Position numbers and translations under genes: made by a program
Shown here: positions 1-7,243 of the stretch, piece after piece
Layout: the number at the start of each line of letters is the position of its first letter
Numbering within the stretch: position 1 is the stretch's first letter
Notes under the pieces: model-generated
Seen by the model: the letters and a program-made list of their open reading frames with translations, nothing else
Database searches by the model: none
Told to the model about the DNA's origin: nothing
From: Thioglobus_B sp964566765
GTDB taxonomy: Bacteria; Pseudomonadota; Gammaproteobacteria; PS1; Pseudothioglobaceae
Length of the DNA: 19,221 nt
Reading direction: 5' to 3'
Assembly: GCA_964566765.1 (NCBI GenBank)
Contig: CAZMJI010000017.1
Location: forward strand, 1 to 19,221

Positions 1-56
1 TTTTTTATAAAATGAATACTAATTTGTTGTGAAATAAGCCTATGTGATTCTTATTA

Positions 57-1094
57 TTGGCTTTGATGTGGATCAGTGTTAGTGTGTTGGCTAACAGCTC
101 TTTATATGAAAGAGGTAAGGCTTATTATCAAGGTGAGGGCGTTGTCCAAGATTTTGATAAAGCTTTCCAAGCCTTTGATCGTAGTGAAAAAGCCGGCCAT
201 TTAGGGGCTAAAAATGCCTTGGCTATTTTGTATCTAAATGGTCAAGGGGTTGCGCAAAATGATCAAACAGCGCTTCGCTATCTGCAAGAGGCTGCTGAAC
301 TGGGCCATGCTAAATCTCAGTATGATTTGGGCTCGATGTATTATCTGGGTATTGGTGTGGCTAGAGACCTGGGTCAGACTGTGCACTGGCTGAAGCGCGC
401 CAGTGAGCAGGATCATGCGGATGCGCAAAACAACCTGGCACAACTCTACGAACAAGGGATCGGGGTGAAACCCAGCGCTGCATTAGCACACCAGTGGCGT
501 CTAAGGGCGGCTGACAACGGCAATGGCGAAGCGCAATATGAGGTGGCCAAGGTTTATGAAAAGGATCAAGATTACCGGCGCGCTTTTACTTGGTACCAAA
601 AGGCGTTAGCGAATGGTTATATGCCAGCCAATAAAAAAATAGCGACTTTTTATGAGCAAGGACTGGCGGTAGAATCCAACCCGATTGAAGCCTTTAATGC
701 GTATCTAAAAGCTTATCAACAAGGTGACAAAAGCTTGAGTCTGAAATTGGCTAACTTGTACGAATATGGACTGGGTACTGAGACTGACTACAAACGTGCA
801 CACCAATTGTATCGAGAGGCCCTAGAGGCAGGTGAGATATCAGCCTATCTGCCAATGGCCAAACATTATCGAGAAGGTCTGGGTGTTCAGAAAAATCTAG
901 AGAGGGCATACAACTTCACCATTGCTGCTGCCAGACGCGGCCATCCCGAGGCGCAGCTGGCAGTAGCAAAGCTCTACCTCTCAGGTGATGGGGTACAGCG
1001 CTCCAAGAAAAAAGCCAGCTATTGGCTGAAAAAACTGGCCAAGATGGGTAACCAGGAAGCCAAATCCTTATTAAAGACTTTAGAGAAACGGTAA
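57..1094 (+). CDS. Sel1-like (TPR-type) repeat protein, probably exported
   Basis: The protein consists almost entirely of about nine Sel1-like repeats of roughly 36 residues, recognisable by recurring A-x-LY-x-x-G-x-GV and A-x-x-W-x-x-A-A patterns, for example LAILYLNGQGVAQN and LGSMYYLGIGVARD. Sel1 proteins are helical-repeat scaffolds for protein-protein contacts, in bacteria often periplasmic. No catalytic domain is visible. The first residues form a short hydrophobic stretch (LMWISVSVLA, then NSS) that resembles the core and cleavage site of a signal peptide but lacks a positively charged start. The start is uncertain: TTG at 57 is the first usable codon in this frame, and an ATG at 42 is followed at once by TGA in the same frame. 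No good ribosome binding site is visible. The 3' end overlaps the convergent methyltransferase gene by 15 bp. The family call is firm; its partner and exact start are unknown. Confidence 0.8.
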   Translation: MALMWISVSVLANSSLYERGKAYYQGEGVVQDFDKAFQAFDRSEKAGHLGAKNALAILYLNGQGVAQNDQTALRYLQEAAELGHAKSQYDLGSMYYLGIGVARDLGQTVHWLKRASEQDHADAQNNLAQLYEQGIGVKPSAALAHQWRLRAADNGNGEAQYEVAKVYEKDQDYRRAFTWYQKALANGYMPANKKIATFYEQGLAVESNPIEAFNAYLKAYQQGDKSLSLKLANLYEYGLGTETDYKRAHQLYREALEAGEISAYLPMAKHYREGLGVQKNLERAYNFTIAAARRGHPEAQLAVAKLYLSGDGVQRSKKKASYWLKKLAKMGNQEAKSLLKTLEKR

Positions 1095-1496
1095 AAATCT
1101 ACCAGTACGGGCGCGGTATTGCTGGTAGTGAGGGAAGCGTTCGCTGAGCAACTGCTCTTCGCGCTTAGACTTAAACCATAGATCTATCAGCAGAATTAGC
1201 ATCACCAGCTGAGTTAGCCAGGTGTTGTTACTCAACACCAAAGCCAGGCAAAACAGCATCACCGACGTATACATCGGATGGCGAATATAACGATAGATGC
1301 CATGGGTAATGAGCTGGTGATGAGGTTTTAGCTCAGGCACAATATTGAGATTCTTAGGATGCATGTGCACCAATGCGGTTAGACCAATGATGATCGAGAG
1401 TGAAATCAGACCAATCGCAGCGGCGTTTAGCTGATTAACGTTGACCTGTGTCAATAAAAATAAAATTGCTGAGAATTGGATGATAACGTAGGCCAT
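1080..1496 (-). CDS. Small membrane methyltransferase of the isoprenylcysteine methyltransferase/PEMT-like family
   Basis: A 138-residue, very hydrophobic protein with about four membrane segments. The C-terminal half carries the family hallmarks: HGIYRYIRHPMYTSVM (the G-x-Y-x-x-x-RHPxY motif, about residues 65-80) and the distal KREEQLLSERFPHYQQYRAR, with the EE and Y-x-x-Y pattern of the cofactor-binding end. Members methylate lipids or prenylated or other small hydrophobic substrates with S-adenosylmethionine. The bacterial substrates are mostly unknown, so no specific reaction is assigned. The ATG at 1496 gives a complete protein of normal length. The gene converges on, and overlaps, the end of the Sel1 gene, and is divergent from the ubiquinone hydroxylase 53 bp away. 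Confidence 0.8.
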   Translation of the reverse strand: MAYVIIQFSAILFLLTQVNVNQLNAAAIGLISLSIIIGLTALVHMHPKNLNIVPELKPHHQLITHGIYRYIRHPMYTSVMLFCLALVLSNNTWLTQLVMLILLIDLWFKSKREEQLLSERFPHYQQYRARTGRFLPFL

Positions 1497-1512
1497 TAGG
1501 GGTAAATCTGTT

Positions 1513-1521
1513 TGCTATAAT
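1513..1521 (+). promoter_or_regulatory. Extended -10 promoter for the ubiM-pdxH pair
   Basis: The sequence TGCTATAAT combines the extended TGn element with a perfect TATAAT hexamer (1516-1521). There is no convincing -35 box at 16-18 bp upstream, which is normal for extended -10 promoters. A transcription start near 1528 would give a leader of about 22 nt before the ATG at 1550. Inferred from sequence alone. Confidence 0.6.
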
Positions 1522-1549
1522 ACGGACATTATCTCAAATTAACACAAGC

Positions 1550-2746
1550 ATGAAATACGATATTGTAGTGATTGGCGCAGGTCCAGCGGGCCTTAGTTTT
1601 GCAGCCTCGATGATGGACAGCAATGTCAGTGTGCTGGTGGTGGAAAAAAACACATTAGAGCATACAGCCAACCCAAAGGAGGATGGTCGAGAGATCGCAC
1701 TCACGCACCTATCGGTTAAAATTCTCAAACAATTAGGCGTGTGGCAGTTAATTGATGCTGAACAGGTCTCGCCGTTAAAAGAAGCCAAGGTGTTTGATGG
1801 TGATTCGCCTTCGCTTTTAAACTTTAAGCCCGACCAGGCTGAAATTGATGCATTGGGTTACCTAGTGCCAAATTATCTCATTCGACAAGCCTTATATGAG
1901 CGCGTATCGACAGCCGAGAATGTTGAGATTGTGACCGATTGTGGTGTGCAAGACGTGATTGAGTCAGATGCCCAGTCTCAAGTGGTTTTGGCTGATGGTC
2001 GCGTGATTGAAACCGCCTTGGTGGTGGCAGCCGACTCGCGCTTCTCAGAGATTCGTCGTAAAGTTGGTATTCCAACCTTAATGAAGGACTTCTCTAAAGT
2101 GATGATCGTGACTAAGATGACCCACGAAAAGCCACATAATCACATTGCTTTAGAATGCTTTGATTATGGCAAAACCTTTGCGCTCTTGCCAATGGTGGGC
2201 AATGCCTCATCGGTGGTGTTGACGGTTAAAACCAATCAGTCTAAAGAGATGTTAGACATGAGTGAAGAAGCGTTTAATCAGTTTGTGACTGATTTCTTTA
2301 AAGGCGAGTTAGGACAAATGACCCAAGCGGGTGAGCGTCATGCTTATCCACTCATTGGCACCCATGCACAAACCTTTGTGGCCAAGCGTTTTGCCTTGAT
2401 TGGCGACGCTTCCGTGGGTATGCACCCAGTGACCGCCCATGGTTTCAATCTGGGCTTAAGAGGGCAGGATATTTTGGCGCAATTGGTTAAAGAGGCCTTA
2501 ATGCACGGTCAGGATATTGGTTCTGATGCACTACTGCAACTGTACGAGAAGAAAACCATCAACTTAACCCGTTTGATGTTCTTTGGCACCAATGGCGTGG
2601 TAGCACTGTTTACCAATGATGCGCCAGTACTTAAACAAGTGCGTAAGTTTGTGCTCAAATTTGCTGATAAATTCCCGCCGATTAAATATCTGATTTCGCA
2701 TCACTTAACCGAGGCTAAGCAGAATAAATTCTTGCCGTTTGGCTGA
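1550..2746 (+). CDS. ubiM: FAD-dependent ubiquinone-biosynthesis hydroxylase, UbiM-like (UbiH/UbiF/Coq6 superfamily)
   Basis: This is a group A flavin monooxygenase, expected to hydroxylate the aromatic ring of ubiquinone precursors. The N-terminal Rossmann motif GAGPAG lies at residues 9-14, with the acidic end of the second strand at VVEK. The middle has AADSRFSEIRRKVG (the DG-type motif region), and the second FAD motif is IGDASVGMHPVTAHGFNLGL around residues 284-303 (G285, D286). The length of 398 residues is typical. The stretches DGREIALTHLS and MHPVTAHGFNLGLRGQ resemble, from memory, the UbiM branch, which can hydroxylate more than one ring position, rather than UbiH or UbiF. The superfamily is certain; the UbiM assignment is moderate and needs a tree. 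It sits behind an extended -10 promoter, and pdxH begins one base after its TGA stop, so the two genes are probably co-translated. Confidence 0.85.
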   Translation: MKYDIVVIGAGPAGLSFAASMMDSNVSVLVVEKNTLEHTANPKEDGREIALTHLSVKILKQLGVWQLIDAEQVSPLKEAKVFDGDSPSLLNFKPDQAEIDALGYLVPNYLIRQALYERVSTAENVEIVTDCGVQDVIESDAQSQVVLADGRVIETALVVAADSRFSEIRRKVGIPTLMKDFSKVMIVTKMTHEKPHNHIALECFDYGKTFALLPMVGNASSVVLTVKTNQSKEMLDMSEEAFNQFVTDFFKGELGQMTQAGERHAYPLIGTHAQTFVAKRFALIGDASVGMHPVTAHGFNLGLRGQDILAQLVKEALMHGQDIGSDALLQLYEKKTINLTRLMFFGTNGVVALFTNDAPVLKQVRKFVLKFADKFPPIKYLISHHLTEAKQNKFLPFG

Positions 2747-2747
2747 T

Positions 2748-3386
2748 ATGAGTCTTGATTTAAATAGCCTAAGGCGCGAATTTACCAAAAGCGGCCTGTC
2801 TAGAGAAGAATTGGACGCCAGTCCATTTGTGCAATTTGAGCAGTGGATTGAGCAAGCAACACAGGCGGAATTAACCCTGCCTAATGCCATGAGCCTGGCG
2901 ACCAGCGATGAGGATGAGGTGAGCATTAGAACCGTACTGCTTAAATCGTTTGATGACAAGGGATTTGTGTTTTTTACCAATTACGGCTCCAAAAAGTCCA
3001 AACAGATTGATAACAATCCCAAAGCTGCATTGTTATTCCCTTGGTTGGATTTGGAACGACAGGTAAAAATCTCAGGTGCAGTTGAAAAACTCTCCACCCT
3101 AGAGTCGGTCAAGTATTTTGCCACCCGTCCCAAAGAATCGCAATTGGGCGCCTGGGCTTCCGCTCAATCACTGCCGATTAGCTCTAGAGCAGCACTATTG
3201 GGCGAGTTTGAGCGCATGAAAGCCAAGTTTCGTGAGGGTGAAGTGCCGCTACCCGATTTCTGGGGTGGTTATCGCGTGGTGCCGCATAGTATTGAGTTTT
3301 GGCAAGGTCGAGAAAATCGCCTACACGATCGGTTTCGTTATCAACGAGCAGGGGATGTTTGGCAAATTGAGCGCCTAGCCCCTTAA
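2748..3386 (+). CDS. pdxH: Pyridoxamine/pyridoxine 5'-phosphate oxidase
   Basis: PdxH uses FMN and oxygen to convert pyridoxine or pyridoxamine 5'-phosphate into pyridoxal 5'-phosphate in the cytoplasm. The start LNSLRREFTKSGLSREEL matches the family N-terminus. FMN-binding segments RTVLLKSF (R61, K66) and FFTNYGSKKSKQI follow, then the FATRPKESQLGAWAS region. The C-terminus has DFWGGYRVVPHSIEFWQG and ENRLHDR with the substrate-contacting R-L-H-D-R. The ATG at 2748 gives 212 residues, the normal length. A TTG at 2739 in the same frame would add three residues but lies inside the preceding stop region and is less likely. The start is one base after the ubiM stop with no clear ribosome binding site, suggesting translational coupling. 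The last 12 bp overlap the end of aroE on the other strand. Confidence 0.95.
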   Translation: MSLDLNSLRREFTKSGLSREELDASPFVQFEQWIEQATQAELTLPNAMSLATSDEDEVSIRTVLLKSFDDKGFVFFTNYGSKKSKQIDNNPKAALLFPWLDLERQVKISGAVEKLSTLESVKYFATRPKESQLGAWASAQSLPISSRAALLGEFERMKAKFREGEVPLPDFWGGYRVVPHSIEFWQGRENRLHDRFRYQRAGDVWQIERLAP

Positions 3387-4178
3387 AGACTGAATCACGC
3401 TTTGTGTATCGGGCTGCTTGCCGGTCCAAAATTCAAACGCTGCTGCCGCCTGTTCCACCAACATACCCAAACCATCAGCCACTTGTGCGGCTTGATGCTC
3501 ACTTGCCCACTCAATAAATGGTGTTTGTTTGCCGTACATCAGATCGTAACAAACAGCACCATTGGCACAACCCGAGGCAATCTCAGGCATACTGCCGTCC
3601 AGCGAAGCACTGGTGGCGTTGATAATCAGATCCACCGGATCGTGTTTGATTTTCTCCAGGCCAAAACCACAAGTCTTGCCGTACTGGGCAAAGTCATGTT
3701 TGAGCTGTTCAGCTTTGCTGGCTGTGCGGTTGGCAATCATCACCCGACGTGGGTTTTGCGCCAGTAGGGGTAATAAGATGCCTTGGGTGGCACCACCAGC
3801 GCCTAGAATAAGAATAATCTTGCCTTCTAGATCAAGGCCTAAGTTGTTGACCAAGTCGTTCACCAGGCCAACACCATCGGTGTTGTGGCCAATCAGGCGT
3901 TCGCCATCAACCTTGATGGTGTTAACCGCGCCCGCACTTTGTGCCTGTTCGGTGTGTTCAGTGGCCAGCTCAAATGCGTCCAACTTAAAGGGTACAGTGA
4001 TGTTAAAACCTTTGCCGCCTTCAGCGATAAAGTCTTTGGCAGATTTGGCAAAGCCATCTATGGGCGCTAGACGCTTATCGTAGCTTAGCGCCACCCCAGT
4101 TTGCTGGGCAAACTGGGCGTGAATGGCCGGTGATAAGCTGTGCTCAATTGGGTTGCCAAAAACCGCGTATTTATCCAT
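3375..4178 (-). CDS. aroE: Shikimate dehydrogenase
   Basis: AroE reduces 3-dehydroshikimate to shikimate with NADPH in the pathway to aromatic amino acids. The shikimate-binding start FGNPIEHSLSP (S14, S16) is followed by GFNITVPFK with the catalytic lysine at residue 65 and HNTDG with the catalytic aspartate at 101. These are essentially the E. coli positions K65 and D102. The NADP-binding loop GAGGAT is at 126-131, followed by ANRTASKAEQL, the NADPH-specific arginine segment. The C-terminus has YGKQTPFIEWA and DGLGMLVEQAA. The ATG at 4178 is chosen over an upstream in-frame ATG at 4196 because it gives the standard family start. It overlaps the last 8 bp of rne (ATGGATAA), so the two genes are likely translationally coupled. 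267 residues, complete. Confidence 0.96.
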   Translation of the reverse strand: MDKYAVFGNPIEHSLSPAIHAQFAQQTGVALSYDKRLAPIDGFAKSAKDFIAEGGKGFNITVPFKLDAFELATEHTEQAQSAGAVNTIKVDGERLIGHNTDGVGLVNDLVNNLGLDLEGKIILILGAGGATQGILLPLLAQNPRRVMIANRTASKAEQLKHDFAQYGKTCGFGLEKIKHDPVDLIINATSASLDGSMPEIASGCANGAVCYDLMYGKQTPFIEWASEHQAAQVADGLGMLVEQAAAAFEFWTGKQPDTQSVIQSLRG

Positions 4179-6195
4179 TGTCCGCTGTTTTTTCAACTGC
4201 CTCTGGTTTTGGCTGAGCTGCCTCTTGCTTAGGTTTGGGCGTTTCTGCTTTTGGCTTGGTTACTTCTTGCTTAGGCTTAGGTGCTTCCTGCTTAGGTTTG
4301 GCTGCCTCTGCTTTAGGCTTAGCGACTTCTTGTTTAGGTTTGTTACTTGGCTTTTGCTTGGCCTGAGGTTTGTTGTTGCCTCTGTTATTTGAACCTTGCT
4401 TATTAGCCGCAGCATTGTTGTTGCCACCATTGTTGCCATTACCGCCGCTGCTCTTACGACGGTTGCGATTACGGTTGCGATTACGATTACGGTTGCGATT
4501 ATTGTTACCTGACTTTTTCTTGTCGTTCTTAGACGGTTTCTTTTTGCCAAATAGTGCCTGCTTTAATCTCTCAAAGAATGAAAGTTGCTTCTCTGGCACT
4601 TTGGTTTTTGGTCGATTGGTAACTACCGCGGCTTCTTCAACCATGTCTGACAGACCATTCTCAGCCACATTTTGTTGTGGTTTTGACATGCCCTGATAGC
4701 TCTTATGTTGGGTTTTCTTCTCGCCTTTTTGCTTGTTAATGCTAAAGTTCGGGAATTGCATGTATGGGTTTGGAATCAAGGTGATCTTGATGCCATGCTT
4801 GTCTTCTAATTTGGCGATATCATGACGCTTTTCATTGAGTAGATAGGTAATCACCTCAACGCTAGACTGAATGGTTAATCTGGCCGTTTGCTTAGAGGCG
4901 TTACAACCATCTTCAAGCTGTCTTAAGATATTAAGCGCTAGGGTTGGAATGGTTGGCGTGGTGCCACGACCCTGGCAAGATGGGCAAGTTTTTTCAACCG
5001 ACTCGCTGACTGAATTCATCAGACGTTGTCTGGACATCTCCAGTAGGCCAAATTGAGAAATGGTGCCAACCTGGATGCGTGCACGATCAGAAGCCGTGGC
5101 TTTCTCCATGGCTTTTTCAATGGCCTTGCGATGTTCTTCCGTGGCCATATCAATAAAGTCAATCACCACCAAACCACCGATGTCTCGAAGCTGCAGCTGA
5201 ATGGCAATCTCTTTGGCAGCTTCTAAGTTGGTATTAAAGGCGGTTTCTTCAATATCTGAACCTTTGGTCGCACGTGCCGAGTTAATATCAATCGCAGTCA
5301 ATGCTTCGGTTTGATCAAACACGATGGTGGCGCCAGTACGCAAAGATACTTCACGATTAAAGACGCTGCGAACCTGGTTCTCAACACCCATGTGGTTAAA
5401 CAAAGAATGCTCAGACACATCGAAAAATTTAATACGATCTAGGTAGTGTGGCAGCACAAAGCTAACAAACTCTTTGGCATTCTGGAAGGCCTCCAGTTCG
5501 TCAATAATCACACTATCGGTATCCTCGCGCAGATAATCACGCAACGTACGGATGATAATATCGCTTTCTTGATAGATTAAAAATGGCGCTTTCTTTTTCT
5601 CGGTAGCACTGTTAATCGCTTGCCAAAGCTCGGTCAGATAATCCACTTCCCATTGCAGCTCATCTAGGCTTTTGCCAGCGCCCGCTGTGCGGATGATAAC
5701 GCCTGAATTCTCGGCTAACTGAATGTTTTTTAGAATGTCTTTGAGCGACTGACGATCGCTGGCTGAGATCTGGCGAGAAATACCATGACTCTTGGCGTTG
5801 TTAGGCGTTAGAATCATATAAGCACCGGCCAAGTTAATGTAGGTGCTTAGTGCTGCGCCTTTATTGCCACGCTCTTCTTTTTCTACCTGAACGATGATCT
5901 CTTGACCCTCTTTTAAGACATCAGAGATGGTGAGTTTGTCGCCTTTTGGCTTAACTCCTTTAGATAGCGTTTCAGCTACTTCTTTAAACGGTAGAAAGCC
6001 TTGACGCTCTTTGCCATAGTCAATAAAAGCAGCTTCTAGAGATTGCTCAACGCGAGAAACCTTGCCCAGATAAATATTGCCCTTAGTCTTGCGATTAAGG
6101 CTGGTTTCAATATTAAGACCGGTGAGTTTTTTGTTTTTGACAATACCAACTCTGATTTCCTCTTTGTGAGTGGCATTGATAAGAATGTGATTCAT
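4171..6195 (-). CDS. rne: Ribonuclease E, short form with repeat-rich C-terminal tail
   Basis: RNase E is the main endonuclease for mRNA decay and rRNA/tRNA processing. The ATG at 6195 gives the family start MNHILINATHKEEIRVGIV; an in-frame ATG at 6246 would add 17 unrelated residues. With this start the catalytic residues fall exactly on E. coli numbers: D303 and N305 in TAIDINSARATKG, D346 in GGLVVIDFIDM, and the zinc-link cysteines C404 and C407 in KTCPSCQG. The S1 RNA-binding domain (GNIYLGKVSRVEQSLEAAF onward) covers about residues 35-125. After the catalytic half, SFFERLKQALFGKKK at about 534-550 looks like the membrane-binding amphipathic helix (segment A). The rest is low complexity: seven Arg-Asn dipeptides, a Gly/Asn stretch, and seven KPKQE-type heptads. 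The total of 674 residues compares with 1061 in E. coli. I recognise no RhlB-, enolase- or PNPase-binding motif. Followed by aroE. Confidence 0.95.
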   Translation of the reverse strand: MNHILINATHKEEIRVGIVKNKKLTGLNIETSLNRKTKGNIYLGKVSRVEQSLEAAFIDYGKERQGFLPFKEVAETLSKGVKPKGDKLTISDVLKEGQEIIVQVEKEERGNKGAALSTYINLAGAYMILTPNNAKSHGISRQISASDRQSLKDILKNIQLAENSGVIIRTAGAGKSLDELQWEVDYLTELWQAINSATEKKKAPFLIYQESDIIIRTLRDYLREDTDSVIIDELEAFQNAKEFVSFVLPHYLDRIKFFDVSEHSLFNHMGVENQVRSVFNREVSLRTGATIVFDQTEALTAIDINSARATKGSDIEETAFNTNLEAAKEIAIQLQLRDIGGLVVIDFIDMATEEHRKAIEKAMEKATASDRARIQVGTISQFGLLEMSRQRLMNSVSESVEKTCPSCQGRGTTPTIPTLALNILRQLEDGCNASKQTARLTIQSSVEVITYLLNEKRHDIAKLEDKHGIKITLIPNPYMQFPNFSINKQKGEKKTQHKSYQGMSKPQQNVAENGLSDMVEEAAVVTNRPKTKVPEKQLSFFERLKQALFGKKKPSKNDKKKSGNNNRNRNRNRNRNRNRRKSSGGNGNNGGNNNAAANKQGSNNRGNNKPQAKQKPSNKPKQEVAKPKAEAAKPKQEAPKPKQEVTKPKAETPKPKQEAAQPKPEAVEKTADNG
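4195..4341 (-). repeat. Seven tandem 21-bp units encoding KPK(Q/A)Exx heptads in the RNase E tail
   Basis: Read on the minus strand, seven consecutive in-frame units encode KPKQEVA, KPKAEAA, KPKQEAP, KPKQEVT, KPKAETP, KPKQEAA and QPKPEAV. The unit length of 21 bp is exact throughout. The units differ at several third positions, so the array is not a recent perfect duplication. The encoded peptide is charged, proline-rich and probably extended or disordered. It ends seven residues before the stop codon. Confidence 0.9.
4456..4506 (-). repeat. Arg-Asn dipeptide repeat in RNase E
   Basis: The minus strand encodes three Asn, then seven alternating Arg-Asn pairs ending in Arg-Arg, from a 6-bp pattern of CGN AAY codons partly organised as 12-bp units. 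Such an arginine-rich, flexible segment is a plausible RNA-binding patch, comparable in position (not in sequence) to the arginine-rich segments of the E. coli RNase E tail. That function is an inference. Confidence 0.9.
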
Positions 6196-6514
6196 TGTAA
6201 AGTCCTGTATGTTGCGGACCAATGGATGCACATATAGAGCCGACACTTGCGTGCGCGCTGTGGATTAAATTGTCACTAATCAATCGCATTGATTGTGGTT
6301 ATCCCCCTGTAAAACAAAGGCTTTCAGCCTGTTTTGTTTAACAACAAAATCGTTAAGTTTTCGTTCTATATGTGGCAAAAATTAGCCCAAATATTAACTC
6401 GATTTGTTTATTTTTCTAACAAAAAACGAGTCATCAAAATTCTTTTTCCAATCTGGCGATTCATAAAACGCCCGATCCCTCGATTTTAGCACAAAAAGTG
6501 TTTGAAATTTGGTT
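6196..6514 (-). promoter_or_regulatory. rne promoter region and structured 5' leader
   Basis: This is the only long gene-free stretch (319 bp) in the window, between the stop of the SDR gene and the start of rne. It is AT-rich in its upstream half. On the minus strand it can form three hairpins: an imperfect stem closing 6397-6431 (ACTCG/CGAGT ends), a stem at 6312-6339 with a strong AGGCT/AGCCT core at 6318-6330, and a perfect 7-bp stem with a 3-nt loop at 6278-6294 (AATCAAT/ATTGATT). RNase E in E. coli controls its own mRNA through hairpins in a 5' leader of several hundred nucleotides. The length and position here suggest a similar arrangement, but no sequence match to the E. coli hairpins is claimed. 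No coding sequence is recognisable in it. Confidence 0.5.
6483..6491 (-). promoter_or_regulatory. Possible extended -10 promoter for rne
   Basis: The minus strand reads TGCTAAAAT, an extended -10 element with one mismatch to TATAAT. There is no clear -35. A start near 6476 would give an rne leader of about 280 nt. This is weak evidence; readthrough from the SDR gene upstream is also possible. Confidence 0.35.
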
Positions 6515-7234
6515 TTATTGATTTAGCGTACGACCACCATCGACTGAGATAATTTCCCCAGTGATGTAGTCAGCTGCAGATAGAAACAAAACTGTGTTGG
6601 CAATATCCTCAGCGCAGCCTTGTTTTCTCAAGGCAATTTTATCCAGCATCTTTTGCTTGTTGACGTCAGAGAGTTCGGCGGCATTTTCAGGCCACAGAAT
6701 AGAGCCAGGCGAGACCCCGCAAACACGTACGCTAGGCGCTAACTCCTTGGCCAAGGTTTTGGTGGCCATGGCCAGTGCCGCTTTAGAGATGCTATACAGT
6801 GGGTAATCTTTCAGCGGCCTTTGGCTGTGAATATCAACAATGTTGATGATACAACCCTGGGCTTGAGCGAGTTGCTCAGCCAGGTGGGTTGATAAAAACA
6901 GCGGCGCTCTCAAATTGGTATCCATTAGCAGCTGATAGGCGTCTTGCGTGATGTCGCTGATCGGTGTTGGATAAAAAGCTGAGGCGTTATTGACCAATAA
7001 ATCCAGATGTTCGATTTGCTCAGCCAAAGACTGTAGGGTTTGCGCGTCGCTAAGATCACCTTGGATGATGCTGGCAGAATCACTGCGCTGCTGATTTAAT
7101 TCGTCAGCCAAGGCTTGTGCCGCCGCTTGCGATTGATGATAGTGAATCATCACCTGAAAACCGTGCGCGTGCAGGGTTTGGCAAATTGCCTTGCCAATTC
7201 GATGTGCCCCACCTGTGACCAGTGCTGTTTTCAT
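6515..7234 (-). CDS. Pteridine reductase-type short-chain dehydrogenase (PTR1/FolM-like)
   Basis: A 239-residue NAD(P)H-dependent SDR. The nucleotide-binding loop is TGGAHRIG (residues 7-14), that is TGxxxRxG with Arg in place of the usual Gly, typical of pteridine reductases. The catalytic residues also fit. Asp134 (NIVDIHS) sits where most SDRs have Ser, followed by Tyr147 and Lys151 (YSISK). The spacing D-13-Y-4-K is that of Leishmania PTR1 (D181, Y194, K198). NNAS at 82-85 and the C-terminal ITGEIISVDGG are standard SDR parts. It probably reduces dihydropterins or dihydrofolate (FolM-like), but the exact pterin cannot be read from sequence. The start ATG is only 9 bp from the divergent methyltransferase start, so its promoter must lie inside that gene. 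Confidence 0.85.
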   Translation of the reverse strand: MKTALVTGGAHRIGKAICQTLHAHGFQVMIHYHQSQAAAQALADELNQQRSDSASIIQGDLSDAQTLQSLAEQIEHLDLLVNNASAFYPTPISDITQDAYQLLMDTNLRAPLFLSTHLAEQLAQAQGCIINIVDIHSQRPLKDYPLYSISKAALAMATKTLAKELAPSVRVCGVSPGSILWPENAAELSDVNKQKMLDKIALRKQGCAEDIANTVLFLSAADYITGEIISVDGGRTLNQ

Positions 7235-7239
7235 ATAAA
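7234..7239 (+). promoter_or_regulatory. Possible -10 box for the seven-gene + strand operon
   Basis: TATAAA followed by AT lies right in front of the ATG at 7244, overlapping the start codon of the divergent gene. No good -35 is seen. If used, transcription would begin at or just after the ATG, giving an almost leaderless mRNA. Weak evidence. Confidence 0.3.
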
Positions 7240-7243
7240 ATAG

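Noticed and set aside
1..60. Reading TGA as tryptophan would give the Sel1 protein an excellent signal peptide.
   Set aside because: TGA clearly serves as a stop elsewhere in the window (ubiM at 2744, pepN at 11635, ftsA at 14282), each in a correct position for the end of its family. A genetic-code change is not supported.
3562..4083. A 173-codon open frame on the + strand.
   Set aside because: It lies antisense to aroE, has no recognisable domain, and its composition is what the complement of aroE produces.
4370..4696. A 108-codon, leucine-rich + strand frame that looks like a membrane protein.
   Set aside because: It is the complement of the Arg/Asn and Gly/Asn repeats of RNase E; the leucines and prolines come from the repeat on the other strand.
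6259..6379. Sequences resembling DnaA boxes (TAATCCACA on minus at 6259-6267, TTTGCCACA on minus at 6371-6379) next to AT-rich DNA, suggesting an origin.
   Set aside because: Each has at least one mismatch, there are too few, and none of the usual origin neighbours (dnaA, dnaN, mnmG, rpmH) is present. The region is better explained as the rne leader.
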